Source: Nonomuraea montanisoli
Lineage (GTDB): Bacteria; Actinomycetota; Actinomycetes; Streptosporangiales; Streptosporangiaceae
Length of the DNA: 64,000 bases
Assembly: GCF_013363975.1 (NCBI RefSeq)
Contig: NZ_JABWGN010000001.1
Coordinates: forward strand, 708,646 to 772,645
Direction: 5' to 3'
Part shown: positions 17,811-27,470 of the stretch, piece after piece
How positions within the stretch are numbered: the first letter of the stretch is position 1
Layout of the letters: every line of letters starts with the position of its first letter
The notes under the pieces: generated by a model
Database searches by the model: none
Seen by the model: the letters and a program-made list of their open reading frames with translations, nothing else
Told to the model about the DNA's origin: nothing
Translations under genes and position numbers: made by a program

Positions 17811-19229
17811 TCAGAACGCGCCGCGCTGCCACGGCCCCCAGATGGCGAACGACATGCCGTGCGTGGACTGGACGTTCACGTACAGGGTGTGGCCGCCGGG
17901 GCCGAAGGTGGATCCGGCGAACTCCGCGCCCGGGTCGCCCGCGACGGGCTCCATGCGGCAGAAGTCGAACAGCTCGCCGTGCCGGGTCAGGCCGCGCAGG
18001 AAGTTGTCGCCGTCGCCGTCCTCGCACAGCACGAGGGTGCCGCGGGGGCTGGCCGTCACGTTGTCGGGCAGGTCCAGGACGGTGGAGCGGGGCGACTCGT
18101 ACACGAGCCTCAGCCGGCCGCTCCACGTCTCGTACGCCCACACCTGCCCGCGGCCCTTGCCGAAGCCGGAGGGGGCCGTGTCGCCCGGCGCGGTGGCGCC
18201 GCCCTGGGTGGAGACGAAGTAGACGGTGCCCTGGTGGTGGATCGCGCCTTCGAGCCGGGAGAAGATCGCGGCGCCCTTGGCCCGGCCCTGCCTGCCGACC
18301 GCCTGGACGGCCTCGTCGTTCGACGGTCTGCCGGTGAACCGCGGGTCGGGCTCGTCGATGTCCACCCAGGCGGTGGCGTAGGAGGCGCCGTGGCGCTGGC
18401 CGGCGGACAGGTCCTCGCGCGGGGAGCCCTTGACGGCCAGCATCTGCAGCTTTCCGCCGTCGAGGAGGCGGCCGGCCTTGAGCGGGTGCTCGGGCGGCAG
18501 GTAGCGGTAGAAGCCGGAGGGGAAGCTGAAGCAGTCCTCGGTGAGGTAGAGCGCGCCCGACCCGGGGTCGAAGGCGGCCGACTCGTGCGCGAACCGGCCG
18601 GCCGACCTGATCGGCCTGGCCGTCGCGGCGCCGGTCACGGGCACCTCGAAGATGTAGCCGTGCCTGCGGGTGAGCTTGGAGTTGTCGCCGCCGGAGTGGT
18701 CGTCGCCGACGTCGGGCCCGTTGACGGTCTCCTCGCAGCTCACCCACGCCTTCCAGGGCATGGGGCCGCCGGAGCAGTTGAGCATGGTGCCGTTGAGCGA
18801 CGGAGCGGCCTTGAGCACTTCGCCGCGCCGGGTGACCTGGAGGGTGACGGTGCCGCCGCCCGCCATCGGGTCGTAGGCCTTGTCCTTGTCGCCGAACGCG
18901 CCGACGGGGCCGCCGACCTCGTGGTTGCGCACGAGGTACGCGGTGTCGCGCGGCCCCGCGAACGCCGCCATGCCGTCGTGGCGGCCGGGCACCGTGGAGC
19001 CGTCGGGGAACGCGCTGCCCGCCTCGTTGAAGGAGCGGTAGGCGAACCCGTCGGGCAGGTGGAGGCGCACCTCGCCGTCGCGCTTGTCGCGCACGGGCCG
19101 CAACGGGCCGTAGCCCTGCACCCGGACGGCTCCGCCCTTGTCGCCCGCGCAGGCGACGCCCGCGAACGGCCCGGCGATGCCGGCGGCGGCCGCCACGGCG
19201 GCCCTGGCCAGGAAGCGACGACGGTCCAT
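17811..19229 (-). CDS. Tat-exported PhoX/DUF839 family protein
   Basis: 472 residues from the ATG at 19229, which has GGGAGG 4 nt upstream; the frame extends much further upstream but only as a shadow. The N-terminus MDRRRFLARAAVAAAAGIAG is a twin-arginine signal. The body matches the DUF839/PhoX alkaline phosphatase-like propeller (CSGGPMPWKAWVSCEET, GAIHHQGTVYFVSTQGG, LCEDGDGDNFLRG). PhoX enzymes are Ca/Fe-dependent phosphatases, but many DUF839 proteins are uncharacterised, so the activity is unproven. Confidence 0.9.
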   Translation of the reverse strand: MDRRRFLARAAVAAAAGIAGPFAGVACAGDKGGAVRVQGYGPLRPVRDKRDGEVRLHLPDGFAYRSFNEAGSAFPDGSTVPGRHDGMAAFAGPRDTAYLVRNHEVGGPVGAFGDKDKAYDPMAGGGTVTLQVTRRGEVLKAAPSLNGTMLNCSGGPMPWKAWVSCEETVNGPDVGDDHSGGDNSKLTRRHGYIFEVPVTGAATARPIRSAGRFAHESAAFDPGSGALYLTEDCFSFPSGFYRYLPPEHPLKAGRLLDGGKLQMLAVKGSPREDLSAGQRHGASYATAWVDIDEPDPRFTGRPSNDEAVQAVGRQGRAKGAAIFSRLEGAIHHQGTVYFVSTQGGATAPGDTAPSGFGKGRGQVWAYETWSGRLRLVYESPRSTVLDLPDNVTASPRGTLVLCEDGDGDNFLRGLTRHGELFDFCRMEPVAGDPGAEFAGSTFGPGGHTLYVNVQSTHGMSFAIWGPWQRGAF

Positions 19230-19371
19230 GAACCCTCCCGGGGACACTGGCTTCCCCGAACAGTAGCCGCCCCTGCTCCCCGGCACGCCCGCTTTCGCGG
19301 AGATGACGACGGGGCGACGGACAGGGAACGCGCACCTTTCCCCGAACTGACTGTCGATAATCCCCACAGGT

Positions 19372-19392
19372 TCATCCACAGGCTGTGGACAA
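19372..19392. promoter_or_regulatory. pair of DnaA-box-like sequences
   Basis: TGTGGACAA at 19384-19392 is the reverse complement of TTGTCCACA, the actinomycete DnaA box. TCATCCACA at 19372-19380 is a weaker, oppositely oriented match. Together they form TCCACAGGCTGTGGA, a perfect palindrome (19375-19389). They lie in the divergent PhoX-coaA intergenic region. Confidence 0.4.
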
Positions 19393-19430
19393 CTCACCCA
19401 CCCCGCCGACCCGGACGCGGGCGGCGTCGC

Positions 19431-19436
19431 TACGCT
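19431..19436 (+). promoter_or_regulatory. -10 box of leaderless coaA
   Basis: TACGCT, then 6 nt, then the coaA GTG, with no ribosome-binding site. Confidence 0.5.
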
Positions 19437-19442
19437 GCCTAG

Positions 19443-20360
19443 GTGAACAACGGCTACGTGGAACTGAGCAGGGAGCAGTGGAGCGATCTCCGCAAGAACA
19501 CGCCCTTGACTCTCACCGCAGAAGAGCTGGAAGAGCTGCGCGGCCTCGACGACCCCATCGACCTGGTCGAGGTCACCGACATCTACCTCCCCCTGACCCG
19601 GCTGCTGAACCTGCACTACACGGGGTCCAAGCAGCGCAGTAGCGTGCTCAGCGCGTTCCTCGGCCACGCCGAGCGGCGGGTGCCGTACATCCTGGGCATC
19701 GCGGGCAGCGTCGCGGTCGGCAAGTCCACCACGGCGCGGCTGCTGCACACACTGCTGGCCCGCTGGCCCGAGCATCCGCACGTGGAGCTGATCACCACCG
19801 ACAGTTTCCTCTACCCGAACGCGGTGCTGGAGGCCAAGGGCATCATGCACCGCAAGGGCTTCCCCGAGAGCTACGACCGCAGGGCGCTGGTCCGGTTCGT
19901 GGCGGAGGTGAAGGCGGGGGCGGCCGAGGTGAAGGCCCCCATCTACAGCCATCTGGAGTACGACATCGTCCCCGGCGCGAGCCAGAGCGTGAAAAGTCCG
20001 GACATCTTGATCATCGAGGGGCTGAACGTGCTCCAGCCGGCCCCGCCCACCGCGCTCGCGGTCAACGACTACTTCGACTTCTCCATCTACGTGGACGCCA
20101 AGGTCGAGGACATCCGCACCTGGTACGTCGAGCGCTTCCACAAGCTGCGCCGCACCGCCTTCGAGGATCCCAAGTCGTACTTCCGGTACATCGCCGAACT
20201 GTCCTACGAGGAGGCCACGAAGTTCGCCGTCGACGTCTGGCGCGACATCAACGAGCGCAACCTCGTCGAGAACATCGCCCCGACCCGGGGCCGTGCCGAC
20301 CTCGTCCTGAAGAAGGGCGCCGACCACTCCGTCCGGAAGGTGCGGCTGCGCCGCACCTGA
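19443..20360 (+). CDS. coaA: type I pantothenate kinase
   Basis: 305 residues, the normal CoaA length. The P-loop [12 protein letters not shown] is at 85-96, followed by [17 protein letters not shown] and IIEGLNVLQ. It phosphorylates pantothenate, the first step of CoA synthesis. GTG start 6 nt after a TACGCT box, so the transcript appears leaderless. It is monocistronic or loosely linked to the DUF389 gene, 33 nt downstream. Confidence 0.96.
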   Translation: MNNGYVELSREQWSDLRKNTPLTLTAEELEELRGLDDPIDLVEVTDIYLPLTRLLNLHYTGSKQRSSVLSAFLGHAERRVPYILGIAGSVAVGKSTTARLLHTLLARWPEHPHVELITTDSFLYPNAVLEAKGIMHRKGFPESYDRRALVRFVAEVKAGAAEVKAPIYSHLEYDIVPGASQSVKSPDILIIEGLNVLQPAPPTALAVNDYFDFSIYVDAKVEDIRTWYVERFHKLRRTAFEDPKSYFRYIAELSYEEATKFAVDVWRDINERNLVENIAPTRGRADLVLKKGADHSVRKVRLRRT

Positions 20361-20393
20361 CACCCGCCCCCCGCCATCGGCGAGAATGGCCCG

Positions 20394-21350
20394 ATGCTCC
20401 ACCTGCGACTGATCACCCCGTCCTCCCGCACCGCCGAGGTGACGGCGGTGCTGGAAGCGTGCGCGGGAGCCACCAACATCGTCGTCCTGCCCGGCGCCGC
20501 GCGTGAGCCGGCGGGCGACCTCGTGCTCGCCGACGTGGCCCGCGAGTCGGCCAACGAGGTGATCAGCGACCTGTCGTGGCTGCGTGAGGCCGGCTCGATC
20601 GCCGCCGAGGCCATCCACCTGTCCCTGTCCAGGGCCGCCGAGGAGGCGGTGGAGGAGGCGCCCGGCGCGCCCGACGACGCGGTCGTCTGGGAGGAGCTGG
20701 CCCAGCGGGTCCACTCCGACTCGCGCATCACCTGGGCATACCTCGTGTTCCTGGCGATCGCCGCGCAGATCGCCGCCATCGGCGTGCTCACCAAGTCCAT
20801 CATCCTGATCGTCGGCGCCATGGTCCTCGGGCCGGAGTTCGGCGCGATCGCGGCCGTCTGCTTCGGGCTGCTGCGCCGGCGCTGGCGGCTGGTCACCGGC
20901 GCCTTGAGGACCCTGGTCGTGGGCTTCGCGGTCGCCATCGCCGTCACGGTCGCCTGTGCGCTCGTCTCGCGCGGGCTCGGCTGGATCGCCCCGTCGAGCC
21001 TGCTCGGCAACGACGAGGTCCAGTTCATCGTCAAGCCCGACCGGTGGTCGTTCATCGTGGCGCTGCTCGCGGGCGTGGCCGGAGTGCTGTCGATCACGGC
21101 CGGCAAGTCGTCGGCGCTCATCGGCGTCTTCATCTCGGTGACCACGGTGCCGGCCGCCGGCTACGCGGCCGTGGCGATCGCGCTCGGCGACTGGGCCGAG
21201 GTCTCCGGCTCCGTCCTGCAGCTCGCGGTGAACGTCGCCGGCATGGTGATCGCGGGCACCGCCACCCTCTGGGTGCAGCACAGATTCTGGCCTCAAGTAG
21301 GACGCACGTCCTCCGTGAGGCCGATGCCGCGGGGTCGCACCGGCGGGTAG
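20394..21350 (+). CDS. DUF389 integral membrane protein
   Basis: 318 residues. About 110 cytoplasmic residues are followed by five or six membrane helices (AYLVFLAIAAQIAAIGVL; IILIVGAMVLGPEFGAIAAV; WSFIVALLAGVAGVLSI; SVLQLAVNVAGMVIAG). VGAMVLGPEFGAI resembles the DUF389 signature. Function unknown. A weak GAGAAT box lies 6 nt before the ATG. Its stop codon (TAG) is also the start of the -10 box of the following ABC gene. Confidence 0.85.
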   Translation: MLHLRLITPSSRTAEVTAVLEACAGATNIVVLPGAAREPAGDLVLADVARESANEVISDLSWLREAGSIAAEAIHLSLSRAAEEAVEEAPGAPDDAVVWEELAQRVHSDSRITWAYLVFLAIAAQIAAIGVLTKSIILIVGAMVLGPEFGAIAAVCFGLLRRRWRLVTGALRTLVVGFAVAIAVTVACALVSRGLGWIAPSSLLGNDEVQFIVKPDRWSFIVALLAGVAGVLSITAGKSSALIGVFISVTTVPAAGYAAVAIALGDWAEVSGSVLQLAVNVAGMVIAGTATLWVQHRFWPQVGRTSSVRPMPRGRTGG

Positions 21351-21353
21351 TGT
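21348..21353 (+). promoter_or_regulatory. -10 box of the leaderless ABC transporter operon
   Basis: TAGTGT, then 7 nt, then ATG. The TAG is simultaneously the stop of the upstream DUF389 gene. Confidence 0.5.
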
Positions 21354-21360
21354 CCGGATC

Positions 21361-22266
21361 ATGCACATCCTCGACACCGAGGGGCTGACCAAACGCTTCC
21401 CGACCGTCACGGCGCTCGACGGGCTCACCGTCACCACCGGCCCGGGCGTCACCGGCCTGGTCGGGGCCAACGGGGCGGGCAAGTCGACGCTGATCAAGAT
21501 CCTGCTGGGGCTGCTCCCGCCCACAGCCGGCGGCGCGCGCGTGCTCGGCCTCGACGTCACGACACGCGGCGCCGACATCCGCCGGCTCGTCGGCTACATG
21601 CCCGAGCACGAGTGCCTGCCGCCCGACGTCTCGGCCACCGAACTGGTCGTCCACCTCGCCCGGATGTCCGGGCTCCCCCGCACGGCCGCCCGGGAGCGGG
21701 CCGCCGACGTGCTGCGTCACGTCGGGCTGGCCGAGGAACGCTACCGTCCGATCGGCGGCTACTCCACCGGCATGAAGCAGCGCGTCAAGCTCGCGCAGGC
21801 GCTCGTCCACGACCCCAAGCTCATCCTCCTGGACGAGCCGACCAACGGGCTCGACCCGCGCGGGCGCGACGAGATGCTGGCGCTGATCCGGCGCATCGGC
21901 GCCGAGTTCGGCATCAGCGTGCTGGTCACCTCCCACCTGCTCGGCGAGCTGGAGCGGGTGTGCGACCACGTGATCGTCATCGACGCCGGACGGCTGCTGC
22001 GCTCGTCCGCGATCGGCGAGTTCACCCAGACGACGCGCAGCGTCACGGTGGAGGTCGACGAGGGCACCCAGGCGCTGGCCGACCGGCTGGTCGAGCTGGG
22101 CCACGGCGTCGCCCCCCACGGCCGGATGCTGCTGGTCGAGGTCAGCGGCCCCGACACGCTCGACGCCATCCGTGACGCGACCGCCGACCTCGGCCTGTGC
22201 CTCATCCGGCTCGAACGCGGCCGGCAGCGCATCGAGGACGTCTTCAGGGAGGCCGCTGGTGTCTGA
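21361..22266 (+). CDS. ABC-2 exporter ATP-binding protein (first)
   Basis: 301 residues: Walker A GANGAGKST, signature YSTGMKQRVKLAQAL, Walker B LILLDEPTNGLDPRG and the H-loop TSHLLGELERV. It has no membrane segment and belongs to the single-domain ATPases of ABC-2-type exporters. It is the first gene of a four-gene operon (ATPase, permease, ATPase, permease) with overlapping starts. The substrate is not evident. Confidence 0.92.
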   Translation: MHILDTEGLTKRFPTVTALDGLTVTTGPGVTGLVGANGAGKSTLIKILLGLLPPTAGGARVLGLDVTTRGADIRRLVGYMPEHECLPPDVSATELVVHLARMSGLPRTAARERAADVLRHVGLAEERYRPIGGYSTGMKQRVKLAQALVHDPKLILLDEPTNGLDPRGRDEMLALIRRIGAEFGISVLVTSHLLGELERVCDHVIVIDAGRLLRSSAIGEFTQTTRSVTVEVDEGTQALADRLVELGHGVAPHGRMLLVEVSGPDTLDAIRDATADLGLCLIRLERGRQRIEDVFREAAGV

Positions 22267-23113
22267 GATCTACGACATCGGATACCGCCACTACGACGGC
22301 CCCCGGCTCGGGCGCGGCCACACCACCCGGGCGCTCACCGTCCACAGCCTGCGCGGCGTGTTCGGCCTCGGCCGCCCGGCCCGCAGCAAGCTCGTGCCGT
22401 TCTCGCTGGCCGCGATCATGGTGCTGCCCGCGATCGTGTCCATCGCGATCATGGCGCTGATGCGGCGCGCGGGCATGAGCTACAGCGGCTATGCCGTGAT
22501 CATGCAGGCCGTGGTGGCCATCTTCCTGGCCGCGCAGGCGCCCACGGTCGTGGCGCCCGACCTGCGCTTCCGCGTGCTGCCGCTCTACCTGTCGCGCCCG
22601 GTCACGATCACCGAGTACGTCGGCGCCAAGGTCGTCGCGATGACCGTCGCCCTCTACGCGCTGCTGGCGGTGCCGCTGACCGTGATGTTCGCCGGCGAGC
22701 TGCTGATCGACCTCCCCGGGCCGCCCCGCACCAAGGAATACGTGGGCGCCATGCTCACCGGGCTGCTGCTCGCGGTGCTGCTGGCGGCGTTCGGGCTGGC
22801 CATCGCCTCGCTGACGCCGCGGCGCGGGCTCGGCGTCGCCTCCGTGATCGCCCTCTACCTGCTGGCGTCGGCCTCCGTCCCGATCATGTACAGCACGCTG
22901 TTGTCCGCCGGCAACGACGCCGCCGCCCGGTGGGCCTGGCTGCTCAACCCGTTCTGGCTGGTGGACGCCGTCCAGGTGTGGGTGTTCGGCACGACGCCCA
23001 ACTCCGAGGGCGGCTACCCCGGCGGGCCCGTGTCCTTCGTGATCGTGGTCCTGCTCATCGCCGCCGCCGTGGCGGCGCTCGCGCTCCGCTACCGAAAGGC
23101 GGCCTCGCGGTGA
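22259..23113 (+). CDS. ABC-2 exporter permease (first)
   Basis: About 284 residues from a GTG at 22259 that overlaps the ATPase gene by 8 nt. It begins VSEIYDIGYRHYDGPRLGRG, a conserved N-terminal motif of these permeases. About six hydrophobic helices follow (LAAIMVLPAIVSIAIMAL; AVVAIFLAAQAPTVV; YALLAVPLTVMFAGELL; LLLAVLLAAFGLAIASL; ends FVIVVLLIAAAVAALAL). It pairs with an adjacent ATPase. Confidence 0.88.
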   Translation: MSEIYDIGYRHYDGPRLGRGHTTRALTVHSLRGVFGLGRPARSKLVPFSLAAIMVLPAIVSIAIMALMRRAGMSYSGYAVIMQAVVAIFLAAQAPTVVAPDLRFRVLPLYLSRPVTITEYVGAKVVAMTVALYALLAVPLTVMFAGELLIDLPGPPRTKEYVGAMLTGLLLAVLLAAFGLAIASLTPRRGLGVASVIALYLLASASVPIMYSTLLSAGNDAAARWAWLLNPFWLVDAVQVWVFGTTPNSEGGYPGGPVSFVIVVLLIAAAVAALALRYRKAASR

Positions 23114-24024
23114 AGATCGAGCTGGCGCAGGTCTCGCGCTGGTACGGCAACGTCGTCGCGGTCAACGACGTGACCATGACCATCGGGCCCGGGGTCACCG
23201 GGCTGCTCGGACCCAACGGCGCGGGCAAGTCGACGCTGCTGCACATGATGGCCGGGTTCCTCGCGCCGTCGAACGGCACGGTCACGCTGGACGGCACCCG
23301 CGTCTGGAAGAACCACCAGGTCTACCGCCACATCGGCCTCGTCCCCGAGCGGGAGGGCGTCTACGGCTTCCTGACCGGCTGGCAGTTCGTGCTGTCGGCC
23401 GCCCGCCTCCACGGGCTGCCCGACCCGGTCGAGGCCGCCCGCAAGGCGCTGGCCACGGTCGAGATGGAGGAGCCCAAGGACCGGCGGGTCGAGACGTACT
23501 CCAAGGGCATGCGCCAGCGCGTCAAGGTGGCCGCCGCGCTCGTCCACGACCCGCCGGTGCTGCTGCTCGACGAGCCGTTCAACGGCATGGACCCGCGCCA
23601 GCGGCTGCACCTCATGGACCTGATCCGGTCGATGGGCGCCGCCGGCAAGACCATCCTGTTCAGCTCGCACATCCTGGAGGAGGTCGAGCGGGTCGCCCAG
23701 CACATCGAGGTGCTCGTCGCCGGCCGGCACGCCGCCTCGGGCGACTTCCGCGAGATCCGCCGGCTGATGACCGACCGGCCGCACCTGTTCCGCATCCGCA
23801 GCAGCGACGACCGGCGGCTGGCCGCGGCGCTCATGCTCGACGACTCGGCGGGCGGGGTCTCCCTCGGGCCCGACGGCCTGGAGGTGCGGGCCGTGGAGTT
23901 CCGCGGCTTCGCCCGGCTGCTGCCCCGCGTGGCCCGTACCGAGGGCATCAGCCTGCACGAGGTCTCCCCCGCCGACGAAGACCTCGAAAGCGTCTTCTCC
24001 TACCTGATCAACCGGAGCTCCTGA
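23110..24024 (+). CDS. ABC-2 exporter ATP-binding protein (second)
   Basis: 304 residues from a GTG that shares GTGA with the permease stop. Walker A GPNGAGKST, signature YSKGMRQRVKVAAAL, Walker B LLLDEPFNGMDPRQ and SSHILEEVERV are all intact. It is a paralogue of the first ATPase, so the operon probably encodes a heteromeric exporter or two related ones. Confidence 0.92.
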   Translation: MKIELAQVSRWYGNVVAVNDVTMTIGPGVTGLLGPNGAGKSTLLHMMAGFLAPSNGTVTLDGTRVWKNHQVYRHIGLVPEREGVYGFLTGWQFVLSAARLHGLPDPVEAARKALATVEMEEPKDRRVETYSKGMRQRVKVAAALVHDPPVLLLDEPFNGMDPRQRLHLMDLIRSMGAAGKTILFSSHILEEVERVAQHIEVLVAGRHAASGDFREIRRLMTDRPHLFRIRSSDDRRLAAALMLDDSAGGVSLGPDGLEVRAVEFRGFARLLPRVARTEGISLHEVSPADEDLESVFSYLINRSS

Positions 24025-24025
24025 C

Positions 24026-24742
24026 ATGAACACAGTGGTTGCCGGGATCACCTATCGCGCACTGCTGGGGCGGCGGCGCATCGTGCTGCTCCTGCTTCTC
24101 CCCATGGCGCTCCTGGGCCTGGCCCTGCTGCTGCGGCTGATGGGGAGTGACGACCAGCGCTCGACCATGCTGCTCATGCAGAACTTCGCCATCGGCACCA
24201 TGCTGCCTCTGCTCGGCCTCATCGCCGGCACGGGCGTCATCGCCCCCGAGATCGACGACGGCACGATCATCCACCTGATGTCCAAGCCGATCTCCCGGCC
24301 GGTCATCGCCCAGACCAAGTTCCTCGTCGCGGCCTCGCTGCTGGCCGTCTTCGCCGCCGTACCGACCTACGTCGCGGCCTGGCTGCTCGTGGGCAACGAG
24401 GACGCCATCGCGCCCGGCTTCGCCGTCGGCGCGCTCGTGGCGGGCATCGCGTACGCGGCGGTCTTCCTGCTGCTCGGCGTCGTCACGCGCCACGCGGTGA
24501 CGATCGGCATCGTCTACGCCCTGGTCTGGGAGGGGCTGGTGGGCGGCTTCGTGCCGGGCGCCCGCAAGTTCTCCGTCCAGCAGTGGGCCCAGTCGATCGC
24601 CGACCAGATCTCCACCTCGCCGTTCCTCAAGGCCGACGTCACGCTCGGCTTCGCCGTACCGGCGCTGGTGATCGTCACGGTGGTGGCGGTCCTGTGGGCG
24701 GGACAGCGGCTGCGCGTCCTCTCCCTCACCGGCGACGAGTAG
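24026..24742 (+). CDS. ABC-2 exporter permease (second)
   Basis: 238 residues with about six membrane helices (IVLLLLLPMALLGLALLL; GTMLPLLGLIAGTGVI; FLVAASLLAVFAAVPTYV; FAVGALVAGIAYAAVFLL; ALVIVTVVAVLWAG). EIDDGTIIHLMSKPISR is typical of ABC-2 permeases. ATG one base after the ATPase stop. It is the last gene of the operon and faces glmM across a strong bidirectional terminator. Confidence 0.88.
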   Translation: MNTVVAGITYRALLGRRRIVLLLLLPMALLGLALLLRLMGSDDQRSTMLLMQNFAIGTMLPLLGLIAGTGVIAPEIDDGTIIHLMSKPISRPVIAQTKFLVAASLLAVFAAVPTYVAAWLLVGNEDAIAPGFAVGALVAGIAYAAVFLLLGVVTRHAVTIGIVYALVWEGLVGGFVPGARKFSVQQWAQSIADQISTSPFLKADVTLGFAVPALVIVTVVAVLWAGQRLRVLSLTGDE

Positions 24743-24763
24743 CCCGCCGCCGAGAACGAAGGA

Positions 24764-24797
24764 AAAGAGGGGTACGGCTCATGCCGTACCCCTCTTT
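24764..24797. terminator. bidirectional terminator between ABC operon and glmM
   Basis: AAAGAGGGGTACGGC and its exact reverse complement surround a TCAT loop. The A- and T-rich outer ends let it work in both directions for the convergent genes. Confidence 0.9.
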
Positions 24798-24808
24798 CAC
24801 TGCCTGGC

Positions 24809-26155
24809 TCAGGCGCAGGCCACCCGCACCACGTCGGCGAGACGCTCGGCCACCTTGGTGGCCTGGTCCTCCGAGGACGCCTCGACCATCACACGGATCA
24901 TCGGCTCGGTGCCGCTCGGCCGGATCAGCACCCGGCCGGTGTCGCCCAGCTCGGCCTCCGCGTCGGCGACCGCCGACACGAGCTCGGCGGCCTTGGCCTT
25001 GCCCTTGTCCACGTCCTTGACGTTGATGAGCACCTGCGGCAACGGCGTCATGACCGAGGCCAGCTCGCGCAGCGACCGGCCCGAGGACGCCATCACCGAC
25101 AGCATGTGCAGCGAGGTGAGCAGCCCGTCGCCCGTGGTGGCGTGGTCCAGCATGATCACATGCCCGGACTGCTCGCCGCCCAGGTTGTAGCCGTCGGCCT
25201 TCATCCGCTCCAGCACGTAGCGGTCGCCCACCGCGGTCTCCACCACGGTGATGCCCGCCTCGCGCATGGCCAGCTTGAAGCCCAGGTTGGACATCACGGT
25301 CGCGACCACGGTGTCCTTGGCCAGCGTGCCCTCCGCGTGCATCGCCGAGGCCAGGATCGCCATGATCTGGTCGCCGTCGACGACCGCGCCCGTGTGGTCG
25401 ACCGCGAGGCAGCGGTCGGCGTCGCCGTCGTAGGCGATGCCGACGTCGGCTCCGCGCGAGATCACCACCTGCTGGAGCTTGTCCAGGTGGGTGGAGCCGT
25501 GGCCGTCGTTGATGTTGAGGCCGTCGGGGCGCGCCCCGATCGCCTCCACCTGCGCGCCGGCCCGCAGCAGCGCCTCGGGCGCGACCATGTGGGCGGCGCC
25601 GTGGGCGCAGTCGACGACGACGCGCAGCCCGTCGAGCCCGCCCCGCATCGTGGCCAGCACGTGGCTGATGTACCGGTCGGCCTCACCGTAGGCGTCGCGG
25701 ACCCGACCGACGGCCGAGCCGACGGGGAAGCTCCAGTCCTCGCCCAGCCGCCGCTCGATCTCGTCCTCGACCGCGTCGGACAGCTTGAAGCCGCCGCGGG
25801 CCAGGAACTTGATGCCGTTGTCCGGCGCGGGATTGTGCGAGGCCGACAGCATGACGCCGAGGTCGGCGCCGAGCGCCGCGGTGAGGTGGGCGACGGCCGG
25901 GGTGGGCAGCACGCCGAGGCGCAGCACGTCCACACCGGACGACGCGAGGCCGGCGACCACAGCGGCCTCAAGGAATTCTCCTGAGGCACGCGGGTCCCGG
26001 CCTACGACCGCTATCGGACGGCGTCCGGTAGCGGTGAACGCGCCGGCATCGCCGAGGACGTGAGCCGCCGCGACCGAAAGGTCCATGGCGAGCTCCGCCG
26101 TGAGGTCGCGCCCAGCGACCCCACGCACCCCGTCGGTGCCGAAAAGACGCGCCAA
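24809..26155 (-). CDS. glmM: phosphoglucosamine mutase
   Basis: 448 residues, the normal length, from a TTG at 26155. The family N-terminus ([12 protein letters not shown]) starts exactly there and no ATG or GTG fits. The phosphorylated Ser is in [14 protein letters not shown], the metal site in [12 protein letters not shown], and the sugar and phosphate loops are GGEQSGH and [12 protein letters not shown]. It makes glucosamine-1-phosphate for cell wall precursors. The TTG follows the rpsI stop after one base, so it is probably translationally coupled to rpsI. Confidence 0.95.
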   Translation of the reverse strand: MARLFGTDGVRGVAGRDLTAELAMDLSVAAAHVLGDAGAFTATGRRPIAVVGRDPRASGEFLEAAVVAGLASSGVDVLRLGVLPTPAVAHLTAALGADLGVMLSASHNPAPDNGIKFLARGGFKLSDAVEDEIERRLGEDWSFPVGSAVGRVRDAYGEADRYISHVLATMRGGLDGLRVVVDCAHGAAHMVAPEALLRAGAQVEAIGARPDGLNINDGHGSTHLDKLQQVVISRGADVGIAYDGDADRCLAVDHTGAVVDGDQIMAILASAMHAEGTLAKDTVVATVMSNLGFKLAMREAGITVVETAVGDRYVLERMKADGYNLGGEQSGHVIMLDHATTGDGLLTSLHMLSVMASSGRSLRELASVMTPLPQVLINVKDVDKGKAKAAELVSAVADAEAELGDTGRVLIRPSGTEPMIRVMVEASSEDQATKVAERLADVVRVACA

Positions 26156-26156
26156 T

Positions 26157-26678
26157 TTAGCGCTTGCTGTACTGCGGAGCCTTGCGGGCCTTCTTGAGGC
26201 CGTACTTCTTCCGCTCCGTGGCGCGGGCGTCACGGGTGAGGAAGCCGGCCTTCTTCAGCGGCGGGCGGTTGACCTCGACGTCCAGGATCGCCAGCGCGCG
26301 GGACAGGCCCATGCGCAGCGCACCGGCCTGGCCGGTCACGCCGCCGCCGTCGATGCGGGCGATGACGTCGAACGCCTCCTCCGCACCGAGCACCACGAAG
26401 GGCTCGTTGACGATCTGCTGGTGCACCTTGTTGGGGAAGTAGACGTCCAGCGAACGCCCGTTGATCGTCCACTTGCCGGTGCCGGGGACGATGCGCACGC
26501 GGGCGATCGCCTCCTTGCGGCGGCCGGTGCCGTACGAGTTGCCCGTGGTGACGGGCTTGCGCACGGGGGCGTCAGCGCTGGCGGCGGATTCGGTGGTGTA
26601 CTCGGAAGGGAACTCCTCGCTGGAGAAGTCTTCCACCTCGGCCTCGACGGCCGTCTCGACACCGGTGGGCTCAGCCAC
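26157..26678 (-). CDS. rpsI: 30S ribosomal protein S9
   Basis: 173 residues. The S9 body begins at about residue 46 ([20 protein letters not shown]) and ends with the conserved APQYSKR tail that reaches the P-site tRNA. The first 45 residues are an acidic, Ser/Thr-rich extension not found in E. coli S9; comparable extensions occur in other actinobacteria. It lies between rplM and glmM in one operon. Confidence 0.97.
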   Translation of the reverse strand: MAEPTGVETAVEAEVEDFSSEEFPSEYTTESAASADAPVRKPVTTGNSYGTGRRKEAIARVRIVPGTGKWTINGRSLDVYFPNKVHQQIVNEPFVVLGAEEAFDVIARIDGGGVTGQAGALRMGLSRALAILDVEVNRPPLKKAGFLTRDARATERKKYGLKKARKAPQYSKR

Positions 26679-26704
26679 GGTTCTCCTCTAACTCTTTCGA
26701 AGTA

Positions 26705-27148
26705 CTACTGGGCGATCTGGGTGATCTCGAACGGCACCGGCTGCTGGGCCTGGTGCGGGTGCTCGGAACCCGCGTAGACCTTCAGCTTCTTGGCCATCTT
26801 CCGGCCGAGGGAGTTCTTCGGCAGCATGCCCTTGACGGCCTTCTCGACCGCCTTGTCCGGCCGCTTGTCCATGAGCTCGCCATAGCTGACGGAACGCAGA
26901 CCGCCCGGGTAGCCCGAGTGGCGGTAAGCCTTCTTCTGCTCACGCTTGTTGCCGCTGAGCGCGATCTTGTCGGCGTTGATGACGATGACGAAGTCACCGG
27001 TGTCGACGTGATTGGCGAAGATCGGCTTGTGCTTGCCGCGGAGCAGGGTCGCGACGTGGCTGGCCAGCCGGCCCAGCACGACATCGGTCGCGTCGATGAC
27101 GTACCACTGACGCTGGACGTCGGCGGGCTTCGGTGAGTACGTGCGCAC
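26705..27148 (-). CDS. rplM: 50S ribosomal protein L13
   Basis: 147 residues from the GTG at 27148; AGAAGG lies 8 nt upstream, and the longer frame has no support. Family motifs are [35 protein letters not shown] and [13 protein letters not shown]13 is an early assembly protein of the 50S subunit. It is the first gene of rplM-rpsI-glmM, with rpsI 26 nt downstream. Confidence 0.97.
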   Translation of the reverse strand: MRTYSPKPADVQRQWYVIDATDVVLGRLASHVATLLRGKHKPIFANHVDTGDFVIVINADKIALSGNKREQKKAYRHSGYPGGLRSVSYGELMDKRPDKAVEKAVKGMLPKNSLGRKMAKKLKVYAGSEHPHQAQQPVPFEITQIAQ

Positions 27149-27470
27149 GGTCGTAGCCTTCTTTATGCTCGCGTCTTCGGCGCGCTGCCGGATGCGGCAG
27201 CGCTGGGTTCGGTCGGTGCGGGCACACGACGGCCCGGACCTTCCGTCTCCACAAGGATGGGAGATGACGCCGGACGCGCCGCGCATCGGTCACGCAGGAC
27301 CTATGCACACAACGAACGATTAGGCTACCCGCCCTGAGGGGCGCAGGTCAAAAGACCGGTAACCTCGCACGATTCTACCCGACCGGCTGCCCGACCACAG
27401 AACGGTTCTATTTCGGTTCCCGGCAATCCCTTCTTTACCAGGACCCCACATCTCTATCGTTGGTGGCGGT
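27149..27470. other. divergent promoter region, rplM and CAP-domain gene
   Basis: About 320 bp without a gene. On the minus strand TAGAAT (27371-27376) is a strong -10 candidate for rplM, implying a leader of about 215 nt; its -35 match is poor. On the plus strand TATCGT (27455-27460) lies 10 nt before the CAP-protein ATG. No clear L13 autoregulatory structure could be recognised by eye. Confidence 0.45.

Noticed and set aside
17811..21578. A 1255-codon open frame covering PhoX and extending over coaA and DUF389
   Set aside because: Only the part from 19229 is real. The upstream extension is antisense to coaA and the DUF389 gene, and the Tat signal with GGGAGG fixes the start.
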